DNA of 15,680 nt. Source: Pseudomonadota bacterium (GTDB lineage: Bacteria; Pseudomonadota; Alphaproteobacteria; Caulobacterales; Caulobacteraceae). The position numbers were made by a program, and so were the translations under genes. Positions within the stretch are counted from its first letter, which is position 1. The number at the start of each line of letters is the position of its first letter. The DNA lies in the NCBI GenBank assembly GCA_023434265.1, contig JAEYTA010000032.1, positions 1-15,680 of the forward strand, given 5' to 3'. Below the pieces are notes generated by a model. That model saw only the letters and a program-made list of their open reading frames with translations, was not told where the DNA came from and did not search any database. Shown in pieces: positions 6,953 to 14,721 of this stretch.

Positions 6953-8755
6953 ATGCCCCCTCACGACAACAGCCGCAACACGATCCTCTTCGTCGTGATC
7001 GCGGCCATCATGCTGATCGCCTACAGCGCCTTCGTCATGCAGCCGCAGGCCGCCAAGCGCCGCGCCGCCCAGCAGGCGACGGCCGAGCAGACGACCGAGG
7101 CGCCGATCACCTCGCCGTCGCCCAGCGCGACCATCTTCACCGAGGATCGGCGCGCGGCGCTCGGCGCCAACGGCACGGAGCGGGTGCCGATCGAGACGCC
7201 GACCCTGCGCGGCTCCCTGTCGCTGACCGGCGCGCGCATCGACGACCTGTTCCTGATCCGCTACCGCGAGACCCTCGACAAGGACTCGCCCGCCGTCGAA
7301 CTGTTCCGTCCGGAGGGCATGCGCCACGCCTACCAGGCCCTGTTCGGCTGGAACGGCCCGAACATTCCGGGCGGCGTGCCGGGCAAGGATACGCCCTGGC
7401 GTCTGACCCAGGGCTCGACCCTGACTCCGACCACGCCCGTCACCCTGACCTGGGACAACGGCGCCGGCCTGCGCTTCACGCGCCGCATCGCGGTCGACGA
7501 CAGCTACATGTTCACCGTGACCGACACGGTCGCCAACTTCTCGGCCCAGCCGGTCACGCTCGCCCCCTGGGGCCGGGTCGAGCGCCAAGGTGTGTCCGAC
7601 GATCTCGGCCGCAACCAGATCCTTCACGAAGGCGCGATCGGCACTTTCGGGGACGGCGACGGCTACACCACCGACCAGGTCAAGTACGGCGCCTGGATCA
7701 AGAAGCCCGTGCAGGAGCACGAGTCGACCGGCGGCTGGCTGGGCATCACGGACAAATACTGGATGTCGGCGCTGATTCCGCCGCAGGACGAGCGCATCCA
7801 GGCCGCCTTCCGCGTGTCGGGCGAGCAGCGCGACTCCGCCGTCCACTCGGCCACAATGCTGGGCGAGGCGCACACCATCCGGCCGAACCGGCAGATCACC
7901 GAGACCACCCGCCTGTTCGCCGGCGCCAAGCGCAACGAGGTGCTGGCCGCCTACGAGAAGTCGCTCGACCTGCCGCGCTTCATCTACGCCATCGACTGGG
8001 GCTTCCTGTTCTTCCTGACCCGGCCGATCTTCTGGATCATCGAACAGTTCTACGGCGTGCTCGGAAACTTCGGCCTCGCCATCCTCGGCCTGACCCTCGT
8101 GGTCCGCCTCGTCATGTTCCCGCTGGCCAACAAGAGCTACGAGAGCATGTCGAAGATGCGCAACCTCCAGCCCAAGATGGAGGAGATCAAGAAAAAGCAT
8201 CCCGACGACGCGGCCAAACAGCAGCAGGAGCTGATGGCGCTCTACCAGCGGGAAAAGATCAATCCGCTGGCCGGCTGCTTGCCGCTGCTGCTGCAGATTC
8301 CGGTCTTCTACGCCGTCTACAAGATGCTGTTCGTGACCATCGAGATGCGTCACGCGCCCTTCTTCGGCTGGCTTCAGGACCTGTCGGCCAAGGACCCGAC
8401 CACCATCTGGAACCTGTGGGGCCTGATCCCGTGGGACCCGGCGACCCTGCCCCTGCTCGGGCCGCACCTGACCGGGACCTTCGCGCTGAGCGTGCTGGCC
8501 ATCGTCTACGGCCTGACCATGTGGCTGCAGATGGCGATGAGCCCGCAGGCGCCGGACCCGATGCAGCGCCGCATCTTCCAGCTGATGCCGATCGTGTTCA
8601 CCTTCATCATGGCCACCTTCCCGGCCGGCCTGCTGATCTACTGGGCGTGGTCGAACGTGCTGACCATCTTCCAGCAGTACATCATCATGCACCGCTTCAA
8701 GGCCGAGAACCCGATCGACACCTTCCTCGACCGGCTGAAGAAGGCGAAGGCCTAG
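6953..8755 (+). CDS. yidC: Membrane protein insertase YidC
   Basis: A 600-residue inner-membrane insertase/chaperone that works alone or with SecYEG. TM1 (about 10-28) is followed by a charged, low-complexity linker (30-60) and a large periplasmic beta domain (about 60-340). The Oxa1-type core follows with five helices, from about 347 to 582. The conserved groove arginine is R385 in VVRLVMFPL. A cytoplasmic hairpin (392-435, including MRNLQPKMEEIKKKHPDD) precedes the signature INPLAGCLPLLLQIPVFYA (436-454). The Lys-rich C-terminus (DRLKKAKA) fits ribosome contact. Length matches Gram-negative YidC with a P1 domain. It is closely packed between rnpA (5 bases) and engB (1 base), pointing to one transcript. 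Confidence 0.97.
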   Translation: MPPHDNSRNTILFVVIAAIMLIAYSAFVMQPQAAKRRAAQQATAEQTTEAPITSPSPSATIFTEDRRAALGANGTERVPIETPTLRGSLSLTGARIDDLFLIRYRETLDKDSPAVELFRPEGMRHAYQALFGWNGPNIPGGVPGKDTPWRLTQGSTLTPTTPVTLTWDNGAGLRFTRRIAVDDSYMFTVTDTVANFSAQPVTLAPWGRVERQGVSDDLGRNQILHEGAIGTFGDGDGYTTDQVKYGAWIKKPVQEHESTGGWLGITDKYWMSALIPPQDERIQAAFRVSGEQRDSAVHSATMLGEAHTIRPNRQITETTRLFAGAKRNEVLAAYEKSLDLPRFIYAIDWGFLFFLTRPIFWIIEQFYGVLGNFGLAILGLTLVVRLVMFPLANKSYESMSKMRNLQPKMEEIKKKHPDDAAKQQQELMALYQREKINPLAGCLPLLLQIPVFYAVYKMLFVTIEMRHAPFFGWLQDLSAKDPTTIWNLWGLIPWDPATLPLLGPHLTGTFALSVLAIVYGLTMWLQMAMSPQAPDPMQRRIFQLMPIVFTFIMATFPAGLLIYWAWSNVLTIFQQYIIMHRFKAENPIDTFLDRLKKAKA

Positions 8756-8756
8756 G

Positions 8757-9398
8757 GTGGAGGACTTCACCCCCGAGGAGCTGGAGCAGGCGCGCATCCT
8801 GTTCGCGCGCCCGGCCACCTTCGTCATGGGGTGCGCCAAGATCGAGCAGTTGCCGGAGCCCGACCTGCCCGAGGTCGCCTTCGCCGGCCGCTCGAACGTC
8901 GGCAAGTCCAGCCTGATCAACGGGCTGGTGGGCATGCACAAGCTGGCCCGCGCCTCGAACGAGCCAGGGCGGACGCGCGAGGTCAACTTCTTCGATCTCG
9001 ACGGGAAGATGCGGTTGGTCGACCTGCCCGGCTACGGCTTCGCCAAGGCCTCGAAGACCACGGTGAAGAAGTTCCAGGATCTCGGCCGCGACTACCTCCG
9101 CGGGCGGGTCACGTTGAAGCGCGTCTACCTGCTCATCGACGCCCGCCATGGCCTGAAGAAGGTGGACGACGAGGCGCTGGACGCGCTCGACCTCGCCGCC
9201 GTCAGCTACCAGATCGTCCTCACCAAGGCGGACAAGCTGAAGAAGGGCGAGGGCGAGAAGATGGTCGCCGCCACCCTCAAGGCGGTCGCCAAACGCCCCG
9301 CCGCCTATCCGGCCGTGGCCCTGACCTCGGCCGAGAAGGGCGAGGGGCTGCCGGAGCTGCGCGCCGAGATCATGCGCACCACCGGCGTCCAGCTCTAG
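8757..9398 (+). CDS. engB: Ribosome biogenesis GTP-binding protein EngB (YihA/YsxC)
   Basis: A 213-residue cytoplasmic GTPase needed for late 50S subunit assembly. GTPase motifs appear in order: G1 GRSNVGKS (44-51), G2 Thr in PGRTREVNFF (70-79), G3 DLPGYG (89-94), G4 TKAD (156-159) and G5 SAEKG (191-195). The G3 sequence DLPGYGFAKA is characteristic of EngB. The start is GTG at 8757, one base after the yidC stop, so translation is probably coupled. Its position after yidC fits the order known in Caulobacter-type genomes. There argB often follows, but here the next gene is an epoxide-hydrolase-like enzyme. Confidence 0.96.
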   Translation: MEDFTPEELEQARILFARPATFVMGCAKIEQLPEPDLPEVAFAGRSNVGKSSLINGLVGMHKLARASNEPGRTREVNFFDLDGKMRLVDLPGYGFAKASKTTVKKFQDLGRDYLRGRVTLKRVYLLIDARHGLKKVDDEALDALDLAAVSYQIVLTKADKLKKGEGEKMVAATLKAVAKRPAAYPAVALTSAEKGEGLPELRAEIMRTTGVQL

Positions 9399-9435
9399 GC
9401 TTGCCAGCCGGCGGGTCGGGTGGTCCGCTGCCGGC

Positions 9436-10386
9436 ATGCGCCAGCGACACCTCCGCACCGATCGCCTGAACCACCGGATACTCGAGGCTGGCGAGGGGCC
9501 GCTGATCCTGCTGGTCCACGGCTTTCCCGAACTGTCGATCAGCTGGCGGGCTCAGGTGGAGGCGCTGGCGGACGCGGGCTTCCACGTCGTGGCCCCGGAC
9601 ATGCGCGGCTACGGCGGGACGGACAAGCCTGCGGAGCGGGAGGCCTTTTCCATACTCGACCTCGTCGGCGATCTCGTCGCTCTGGTCGGGGCCTTGAAGG
9701 CGGAGCGCTGCGTCGTCGTCGGCCACGACTGGGGCGCCGCGGTCGCCTGGCACTGCGCCCTGATGCGCCCCGACCTGTTCACCGCCGTCGCCGGACTGTC
9801 GGTGCCGTTCCAGCCGCGCCGCGCCAAGGGCCCGCCCACCGCGGCCATGGCCGCCCTCGCCCAGCGCACCGGCCGGGACCTCTACATCCGCCGCTTCCAG
9901 CCCGATGACGCCCACCTCGCGTTCGACGCCGATCCGGCCGCCGCCCTGCGCAAGATGTTCCACGCCTACGACGGCGCCAGCGAACGGCAATCCACCGGTT
10001 TCCTGGCCGAGGGCGAAAGCCTGATCTCCTCCGTCCCCGACGACGTCCCCCTGCCGCCGTGGATGAGCGAAGCCCACCTCGCCGAATACGTCGCCGGCTT
10101 CGCCGACGGCGGCTTCCGCGCCCCGCTGGACTGGTACCGCTGCCTCGACCTCAACTGGTCGCTGACCGCCTGGCTGCAGGACGCCCGCATCCGCGTGCCG
10201 GCCGCCTTCATGGTCGGCGAGCGCGACCCGGTTCGCCACTACGCCGGCGCGCACGAGGCGGCGATGAAGGACTGGATCCCCGACCTGCGCGAGCAGCGCG
10301 TCCTGCCTGGCGCCGGCCACTGGATCCAGCAGGAGCGGCCGGACGAGGTGAACGCCTTCCTGCTCGACTTCCTGCGCGGCCTCTAG
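9436..10386 (+). CDS. Alpha/beta-fold hydrolase, epoxide hydrolase type
   Basis: A 316-residue soluble enzyme likely to open epoxides (or act on related substrates) through a covalent Asp-ester intermediate. The oxyanion motif HGFP is at 28-31. The nucleophile motif GHDWGA (96-101) gives D98, the acid is D264 (GERDPV) and the base is H295 (GHW). The Asp nucleophile, not Ser, and two cap tyrosines (Y150 in DLYIRRFQ and Y234 in DWYR) favour an epoxide hydrolase over an esterase or haloalkane dehalogenase. No signal peptide is visible. It starts 37 bases after engB with no clear Shine-Dalgarno and could be read through from the core operon. Its stop TAG overlaps that of the convergent flavin enzyme gene in a shared CTAG. 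Confidence 0.9.
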   Translation: MRQRHLRTDRLNHRILEAGEGPLILLVHGFPELSISWRAQVEALADAGFHVVAPDMRGYGGTDKPAEREAFSILDLVGDLVALVGALKAERCVVVGHDWGAAVAWHCALMRPDLFTAVAGLSVPFQPRRAKGPPTAAMAALAQRTGRDLYIRRFQPDDAHLAFDADPAAALRKMFHAYDGASERQSTGFLAEGESLISSVPDDVPLPPWMSEAHLAEYVAGFADGGFRAPLDWYRCLDLNWSLTAWLQDARIRVPAAFMVGERDPVRHYAGAHEAAMKDWIPDLREQRVLPGAGHWIQQERPDEVNAFLLDFLRGL

Positions 10387-11369
10387 AGCCCCTCGGCGGC
10401 CCTGGCCGTGATCTCGAGGCTGCGCAGCCGCGCCTCGAGGTCATGGATCATGCCGGTGACCATGACCTCGTCCACGCCGGTCAGCTCGATGAACTCCGCA
10501 AGCTTCCCCCGCACCGTCGCCTCGCCGCCGATCGCGGCGTAGGTCAGGCGGTTTTCCACGGCCGCGATCTGGCGCGCGTCCAGCACCGTGGAGACGTCGT
10601 CGACCGGCGGCTTCAGCCGGCCCGGCTTGCCCGTCACCACCGCCGCGAAGGCCTGCTGCATCGAGGTCGACAGCCGCCGCGCCGCCGCGTCCGTCTCGGC
10701 CGCGAAGACGTTGATCGCGGCCATGGCGTACGGCTGCTCCAGCTGCGCCGAGGGGCGAAATCCCGCGCGATAGGTCCGCAGCGCCGGCAGCAACATCTCC
10801 GGGGCGAAATGGCTGGCGAAGGCGTAGGGCAGGCCCAGTTGCGCCGCCAGTTCGGCGCTGAACAGGCTGGAGCCCAGCAGCCAGATCGGCACCTTCGAGC
10901 CGGCGGCCGGCCAGGCGGTCACCCGCTGTCCCTCGACCGGATCGGCGAGGAAGGCCTGCAGCTCCAGCACGTCGCGCGGGAACTGGTCGGCGGCCTCGAA
11001 ATAGCGGCGCAGGGCCCGGGCGGTGGCCCCGTCCGTCCCCGGCGCGCGACCGAGGCCCAGGTCGATCCTTCCGGGGTGCAGGGCCTCGAGCGTCCCGAAC
11101 TGCTCGGCGATCACCATCGGCGCATGGTTGGGCAGCATGACCCCGCCGGAGCCGACGCGGATGGTCTGCGTGTTCGCCGCCACGTGCGCCAGCGCCACCG
11201 CTGTGGCCGCGCTGGCGATGCCCGGCATGTTGTGGTGCTCGGCCAGCCAGAAGCGGGTGAAGCCCAGCCGCTCGGCGTCGCGCGCCAGTTCGGTGGTTTC
11301 CAGCAGGGCGCGGCGGGCGTCGCCGCCCTCCACCACGGGCGACAGGTCGAGAACGGAGACGGCGGTCAT
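10383..11369 (-). CDS. LLM-class (luciferase-like) flavin-dependent monooxygenase
   Basis: A 328-residue bacterial-luciferase-like protein with a TIM-barrel fold. It uses reduced flavin and oxygen (or F420 in other lineages) to oxidise small organic molecules. Typical segments are WLAEHHNMPGIASAATAV (41-58), GSGGVMLPNHAPMVIAEQFG (73-92) and LHPGRIDLGLGRAPGTD (97-113). These resemble E. coli YhbW and its relatives, a group with no well-defined substrate. No flavin reductase gene is nearby. It is convergent with the epoxide-hydrolase-like gene, sharing a CTAG stop, and divergent from the secreted hydrolase gene across 94 bases. No strong Shine-Dalgarno precedes the ATG at 11369. Confidence 0.9.
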   Translation of the reverse strand: MTAVSVLDLSPVVEGGDARRALLETTELARDAERLGFTRFWLAEHHNMPGIASAATAVALAHVAANTQTIRVGSGGVMLPNHAPMVIAEQFGTLEALHPGRIDLGLGRAPGTDGATARALRRYFEAADQFPRDVLELQAFLADPVEGQRVTAWPAAGSKVPIWLLGSSLFSAELAAQLGLPYAFASHFAPEMLLPALRTYRAGFRPSAQLEQPYAMAAINVFAAETDAAARRLSTSMQQAFAAVVTGKPGRLKPPVDDVSTVLDARQIAAVENRLTYAAIGGEATVRGKLAEFIELTGVDEVMVTGMIHDLEARLRSLEITARAAEGL

Positions 11370-11409
11370 TCGCTACAGATCGGGTTGCGGTCCGGCGGTT
11401 CAAGGGCGC

Positions 11410-11438
11410 TTGGCGCGGCCGGGCCGCAACGGTTACGG
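11410..11438 (+). promoter_or_regulatory. Possible promoter of the secreted hydrolase gene
   Basis: TTGGCG (11410-11415) and TTACGG (11433-11438) have a 17-base spacing, 25 bases before the ATG. A perfect inverted repeat GCGGCC-G-GGCCGC (11415-11427) lies largely in the spacer and could be an operator. Both boxes deviate from consensus, so confidence is low. Confidence 0.25.
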
Positions 11439-11463
11439 TTGGGGCTGAAACGAGGGAGACCCG

Positions 11464-13116
11464 ATGACCGTCCTGCCCACCCTGCTCGCCGCCGCCATCG
11501 TCGCCCCCGCCATGCCGCAGCAGCCGACCGCGATCGCGGGGGTCTGGGAGGGACGGATCAATGTGGCGGGCCAGTCGATCCGGGTGATCTTCCGCGTCGC
11601 GGAAGACGGCGCCACAACCATGGACAGCCCGGACCAGGGGGGCTTCGGCATCGCGGCGGAACGCGCGGTCCTGGAAGCCGGAACGGTGCGGATCGGCGTG
11701 CCGGCAGTCGGCGGCCGCTTCGAGGGGGCTCTCGCCGCCGACGGCCGGACGATTTCGGGGGCGCTCCATCAGGGCGGGACGACCCTGCCGCTGGTCCTGA
11801 CGCGGCAGGCGGCGACCTCGCCGCTCGCCGGCGTTTGGGAGGGAGCCATCGACGCGGGCGGGCGGCGCCTGCGAATCGTGTTCCGGGTGGCCGCCGACGG
11901 AAAGGCGGTCATGGACAGCCCCGATCAGGGCGGCCGCGACATCGCCGCCCAGCCGCCCAGCCTGGAAGACGGGGTGGCCCGTTTCGTGGTCCCGGCCATC
12001 GGCGGCAGCGTGGAGGGCCGGCTGTCGGAGGACGGCCAGACCATCGCCGGGACCCTGCGGCAGGGCGCGGCCGAACTGCCCATCACCCTGACCCGCACCG
12101 CCGAGGTCGCCGACCTGACGCGGCTGCGCCCGCAGACGCCGACCCCGCCCTTCCCCTACCGCGCCGAGGACGTGAGCTTCGACAATCCGGAGGCTCCCGG
12201 CGTGCGGCTCGCGGCCACCCTGACCCTGCCGCAAGGGGCGGGCCCCTTCCCCGCCGCCATCCTGATCACCGGCACCGGGCCGCAGGACCGTGACGAGACC
12301 ATCGAGGGGCACAAGCCCTTCGCCATCTGGGCCGACGAACTGACCCGGCGCGGCGTCGCCGTCCTGCGCTACGACGACCGCGGCGTGGCCGGCTCGACCG
12401 GCTCCTTCCCCGCCGCCACCCAGAGGGATTTCGCCTCCGACGTAGAGGCCGCCTTCGCCTGGCTCTCCGCCCGCCGGGACATCGATGCGGAGCGCATCGG
12501 ACTGATCGGGCACAGCGAGGGCGCGACCTTCGCCGAACTGGCCATCCAGGACGGCGCCGATCCGGCCTGGCTGGTCGCCCTCGCCGGGCCCGCCCTGTCC
12601 GGCGGCGAAACCATCACCGCGCAGGTCGAACACCTCGGCCGGGCCGCTGGCATGCCGGCCGAGGCGCTGGCGCGGAACGTCGCCCTGCAGCGGCGGATGA
12701 TGGAGGCTGTCGCGTCTCACGCCGACGACGCCGACGCGGCCCGGCGCGCCCTCGAACCGCTGCTGATCGAGTCCGGGCGCTCGCCCGCCGAAGCCGCGCA
12801 ACTGGCCGCGGCCATGTCCGGCGACTGGTACCGCGGCATGGTCGCCCTCGATCCGGCCGAAGCCATCCGCGCGGTCCGCGTCCCCATGCTGGCCGTCTTC
12901 GGCGGCAAGGATCTGCAGATTCCCGCCGACCGGAACGCCGCCGCCGTGTCGCGCTACAAGCCCGACGCCGAGGTCCTCGTCCTGCCGGGTCTGAACCACC
13001 TGTTCCAGCCCGCCGGAACCGGCCTGCCAGCCGAGTACGGACAGATCGAGACGACGCTCGACGCCGCCGTCATCCGCCCCGTGGTCGACTGGGTCGTCGC
13101 CCGCTCCGGCCTCTAG
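11464..13116 (+). CDS. Secreted alpha/beta hydrolase with duplicated N-terminal beta domain
   Basis: A 550-residue protein. It starts with a probable signal peptide (residues 1 to about 18), then has two tandem copies of a domain of about 89 residues (26-114 and 123-211), a Pro-rich linker (222-231) and a C-terminal serine hydrolase domain (about 235-550). The catalytic triad is readable: S351 in GHSEG (349-353), D483 in GGKDLQIP and H512 in LNHLFQP. The RYDDRGVAGSTG segment (302-313) is typical of acyl-peptidase/esterase-like hydrolases of this group. AGGGAG before the ATG at 11464 supports the start. The substrate is not evident; an esterase or peptidase acting in the periplasm is likely. 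Its stop overlaps the convergent pirin gene in a shared CTAG. Confidence 0.88.
   Translation: MTVLPTLLAAAIVAPAMPQQPTAIAGVWEGRINVAGQSIRVIFRVAEDGATTMDSPDQGGFGIAAERAVLEAGTVRIGVPAVGGRFEGALAADGRTISGALHQGGTTLPLVLTRQAATSPLAGVWEGAIDAGGRRLRIVFRVAADGKAVMDSPDQGGRDIAAQPPSLEDGVARFVVPAIGGSVEGRLSEDGQTIAGTLRQGAAELPITLTRTAEVADLTRLRPQTPTPPFPYRAEDVSFDNPEAPGVRLAATLTLPQGAGPFPAAILITGTGPQDRDETIEGHKPFAIWADELTRRGVAVLRYDDRGVAGSTGSFPAATQRDFASDVEAAFAWLSARRDIDAERIGLIGHSEGATFAELAIQDGADPAWLVALAGPALSGGETITAQVEHLGRAAGMPAEALARNVALQRRMMEAVASHADDADAARRALEPLLIESGRSPAEAAQLAAAMSGDWYRGMVALDPAEAIRAVRVPMLAVFGGKDLQIPADRNAAAVSRYKPDAEVLVLPGLNHLFQPAGTGLPAEYGQIETTLDAAVIRPVVDWVVARSGL
11539..12096 (+). repeat. Tandem domain duplication inside the secreted hydrolase gene
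   Basis: Copy 1 is 11539-11805 (residues 26-114) and copy 2 is 11830-12096 (residues 123-211), separated by 8 residues. Aligned without gaps by eye, 50 of 89 residues are identical. Both copies begin GVWEG, share FRVA.DG and MDSPDQGG, and end QG..LP..LTR. The DNA has diverged, so the duplication is old, not an assembly error. Confidence 0.88.
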
Positions 13117-14051
13117 ACCGGGTCGGTCGGGTCCGGCTTCACCGGCTCCGGCGCGGGCTCCGGCGTCGCCGGCACGTCCGGCAGGGGGATGAACTCCTGG
13201 TCGTCGTCCTTCGGCAACGCCATCCGCCCCGCCTTCCAGTCGGCCTTGGCGGCGTCGATCCGCGCCTGCGACGACGAGACGAAATTCCACCAGATCACCC
13301 GGGGCCCGACCGGCTCGCCGCCCAGGACCATGACGGTGGAGGGCTGCAGCGCCTTGATGGTCGGCTCCGCCGTGGGCTCCAGCACGACCATCTGGCCGGC
13401 GTGGAAGGTGCGGTCGCCGATCTCGACTTCGCCCTTCACGATATACAACGCCCGCTCGGAATAGCCGCCCGCGCCCTTGCCGGGAGGCGCGGCGGTGCGC
13501 ACCCCCTCGGCCAATTCCCAGTGCACATAGAACAGCGGCGACGACACCGGAGCCGCCGCCCTGGCCCCATAGGCCTCGCCCGCCACCAGCCGGGCGAACA
13601 GGCCGCCGTTCTCGTAGGACGGCTGCCCCTCCTCGCCGTGGTGATGGAAGGACGGATCGACCTCTTCCGTCTCGGCCGGCAGGGCCACCCAGGCCTGCAT
13701 GCCGTGCATGGCCCCGCCCTGGCTCTTCTTCAGCGGATCGGTGCGCTCGGAATGGACGATGCCCTTGCCGGCGGTCATCCAGTTGACCTCGCCCGGGCGG
13801 ATCGGCTGCGTCACGCCGGTGGAGTCCCGGTGCATGATCTCGCCTTCGAAGAGGTAGCTGAGGGTCGACAGGCCGATGTGCGGGTGCGGCCGCACATTGA
13901 TGGCCTCGGCCCCGGCCGCGAACTCCGCCGGCCCCATTTCGTCCAGGAAGATGAACGGCCCGACCATGCGCCGGGCGTGGAACGGCAGCACCCGCCCGAC
14001 CTCGAACCCGCCCAGGTCCTTGCGCCGGGCCTCGATCACCATCTCGATCAT
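13113..14051 (-). CDS. Pirin family protein
   Basis: A 312-residue bicupin of the pirin family. The metal-binding residues of the N-terminal cupin are all present: H56 and H58 (RPHPHIG), H100 and E102 (GIVHSER). Bacterial pirins have been described as quercetin 2,3-dioxygenases or as redox-sensing modulators of other enzymes, including pyruvate dehydrogenase E1 in Serratia; the role here is open. A Pro/Asp/Glu-rich tail (about 290-312, with PEPAPEPVKPDPTDP) extends past the second cupin. The gene begins 34 bases after the Lrp-type regulator and is probably co-transcribed with it. The ATG at 14051 is used; an in-frame ATG three codons later is an alternative. The stop overlaps the convergent hydrolase gene. 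Confidence 0.93.
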   Translation of the reverse strand: MIEMVIEARRKDLGGFEVGRVLPFHARRMVGPFIFLDEMGPAEFAAGAEAINVRPHPHIGLSTLSYLFEGEIMHRDSTGVTQPIRPGEVNWMTAGKGIVHSERTDPLKKSQGGAMHGMQAWVALPAETEEVDPSFHHHGEEGQPSYENGGLFARLVAGEAYGARAAAPVSSPLFYVHWELAEGVRTAAPPGKGAGGYSERALYIVKGEVEIGDRTFHAGQMVVLEPTAEPTIKALQPSTVMVLGGEPVGPRVIWWNFVSSSQARIDAAKADWKAGRMALPKDDDQEFIPLPDVPATPEPAPEPVKPDPTDPV

Positions 14052-14085
14052 GTCGTGTCCCCCGGGCCCACCGGCCCCGGCGCCA

Positions 14086-14574
14086 CTATCCGACGTGAGG
14101 GGTCACGATGCCAAGGGGGAGGGCGGTGACGTTCTTCACCCCGCGGGTGACGATGTGGCTCTCGCAGTCGGAGACGATGCCGAGGCTGAGCAGCTTTTCG
14201 CGCAGGAACTTGTCGAAGGCGTGCATGTCCGAGGTGACGATGCGCAGCACATAGTCCTCGCGGCCGGTGATGGTGGCGCACTGCACCACCTCCGGCCAGT
14301 CGGCCACGGCCTTCTCGAACACGTCGAGGTTCTCGCTGGACGGCAGGTTCAGCTTGACGATGGCGTAGACCTCGAAGTCCAGTCCCAGCTTGGCGGCGTC
14401 CAGCAGGGTTACCCGCTTGCGGATCAGGCCGGAGTCCTCCAGCCGCTTGATGCGGCGCCAGCACGGCGAGGCGGAAAGACCGACCCGTTCCGCCACCTCG
14501 GCCACCGACAGACCGGCGTCCTGTTGCAGGATATCGAGGATTCGCGCGTCGACGGGATCCAGCTCGTCAGCCAA
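14086..14574 (-). CDS. Lrp/AsnC family transcriptional regulator, possibly BkdR-like
   Basis: A 162-residue DNA-binding regulator. The N-terminal winged helix-turn-helix covers about residues 6-52, with the HTH at 22-43 (LSVAEVAERVGLSASPCWRR). The C-terminal ligand-binding RAM domain (about 66-155) includes GREDYVLRIVTSD (104-116). I prefer the TTG at 14574 (M/L-ADELDPVD) because GGAGA lies 6 bases before it and the length fits the family. A longer frame from a TTG at 14604 adds 10 residues without a visible ribosome-binding site. The gene is divergent from the branched-chain 2-oxoacid dehydrogenase E1 alpha gene, the arrangement known for Pseudomonas bkdR, where an Lrp-type protein activates bkd genes in response to branched-chain amino acids. 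The target is inferred from this position. Pirin follows downstream. Confidence 0.9.
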   Translation of the reverse strand: MADELDPVDARILDILQQDAGLSVAEVAERVGLSASPCWRRIKRLEDSGLIRKRVTLLDAAKLGLDFEVYAIVKLNLPSSENLDVFEKAVADWPEVVQCATITGREDYVLRIVTSDMHAFDKFLREKLLSLGIVSDCESHIVTRGVKNVTALPLGIVTPHVG

Positions 14575-14591
14575 GGCGTTTCTCCGGCTAA

Positions 14592-14613
14592 GGTATTCGC
14601 GCAATAAAATACC
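14592..14613. promoter_or_regulatory. Inverted repeat, candidate operator between regulator and E1 alpha gene
   Basis: GGTATT-N10-AATACC, with perfect 6-base arms and an AT-rich centre, lies 18 bases upstream of the preferred regulator start and about 109 bases before the E1 alpha start. Lrp-type proteins bind imperfect palindromes with AT-rich centres, so this is a reasonable autoregulatory or shared operator. A second repeat, CGAGCC/GGCTCG, sits at 14646-14666. Confidence 0.45.
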
Positions 14614-14721
14614 GGCAAACCGGCGGGCGCAAGGTCGAAATCGAGCGAGCCTTCCCGCGCGGCTCGTGCTAGATGCGCCCTCCGAGGAAACGCGGTCGGA
14701 TCAACCGGACGGCAGGACGGA

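Noticed and set aside
13130..13190. Short GC-rich repeats (GGCTCCGGCGC-like) near the end of the pirin gene
   Set aside because: They encode the Pro-rich C-terminal tail of pirin and reflect codon and amino acid bias.
10441..13290. Very long minus-strand open frame (949 codons), and similar long frames at 3423-5531, 6788-8986 and 10059-12293
   Set aside because: These lie antisense or out of frame to genes with clear motifs. High GC removes stop codons, and the translations are Gly/Arg/Pro-rich with no recognisable domain.
14575..14604. Upstream TTG start for the Lrp-type regulator
   Set aside because: It adds 10 residues with no ribosome-binding site and would start inside the palindrome. 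The TTG at 14574 has GGAGA 6 bases upstream.
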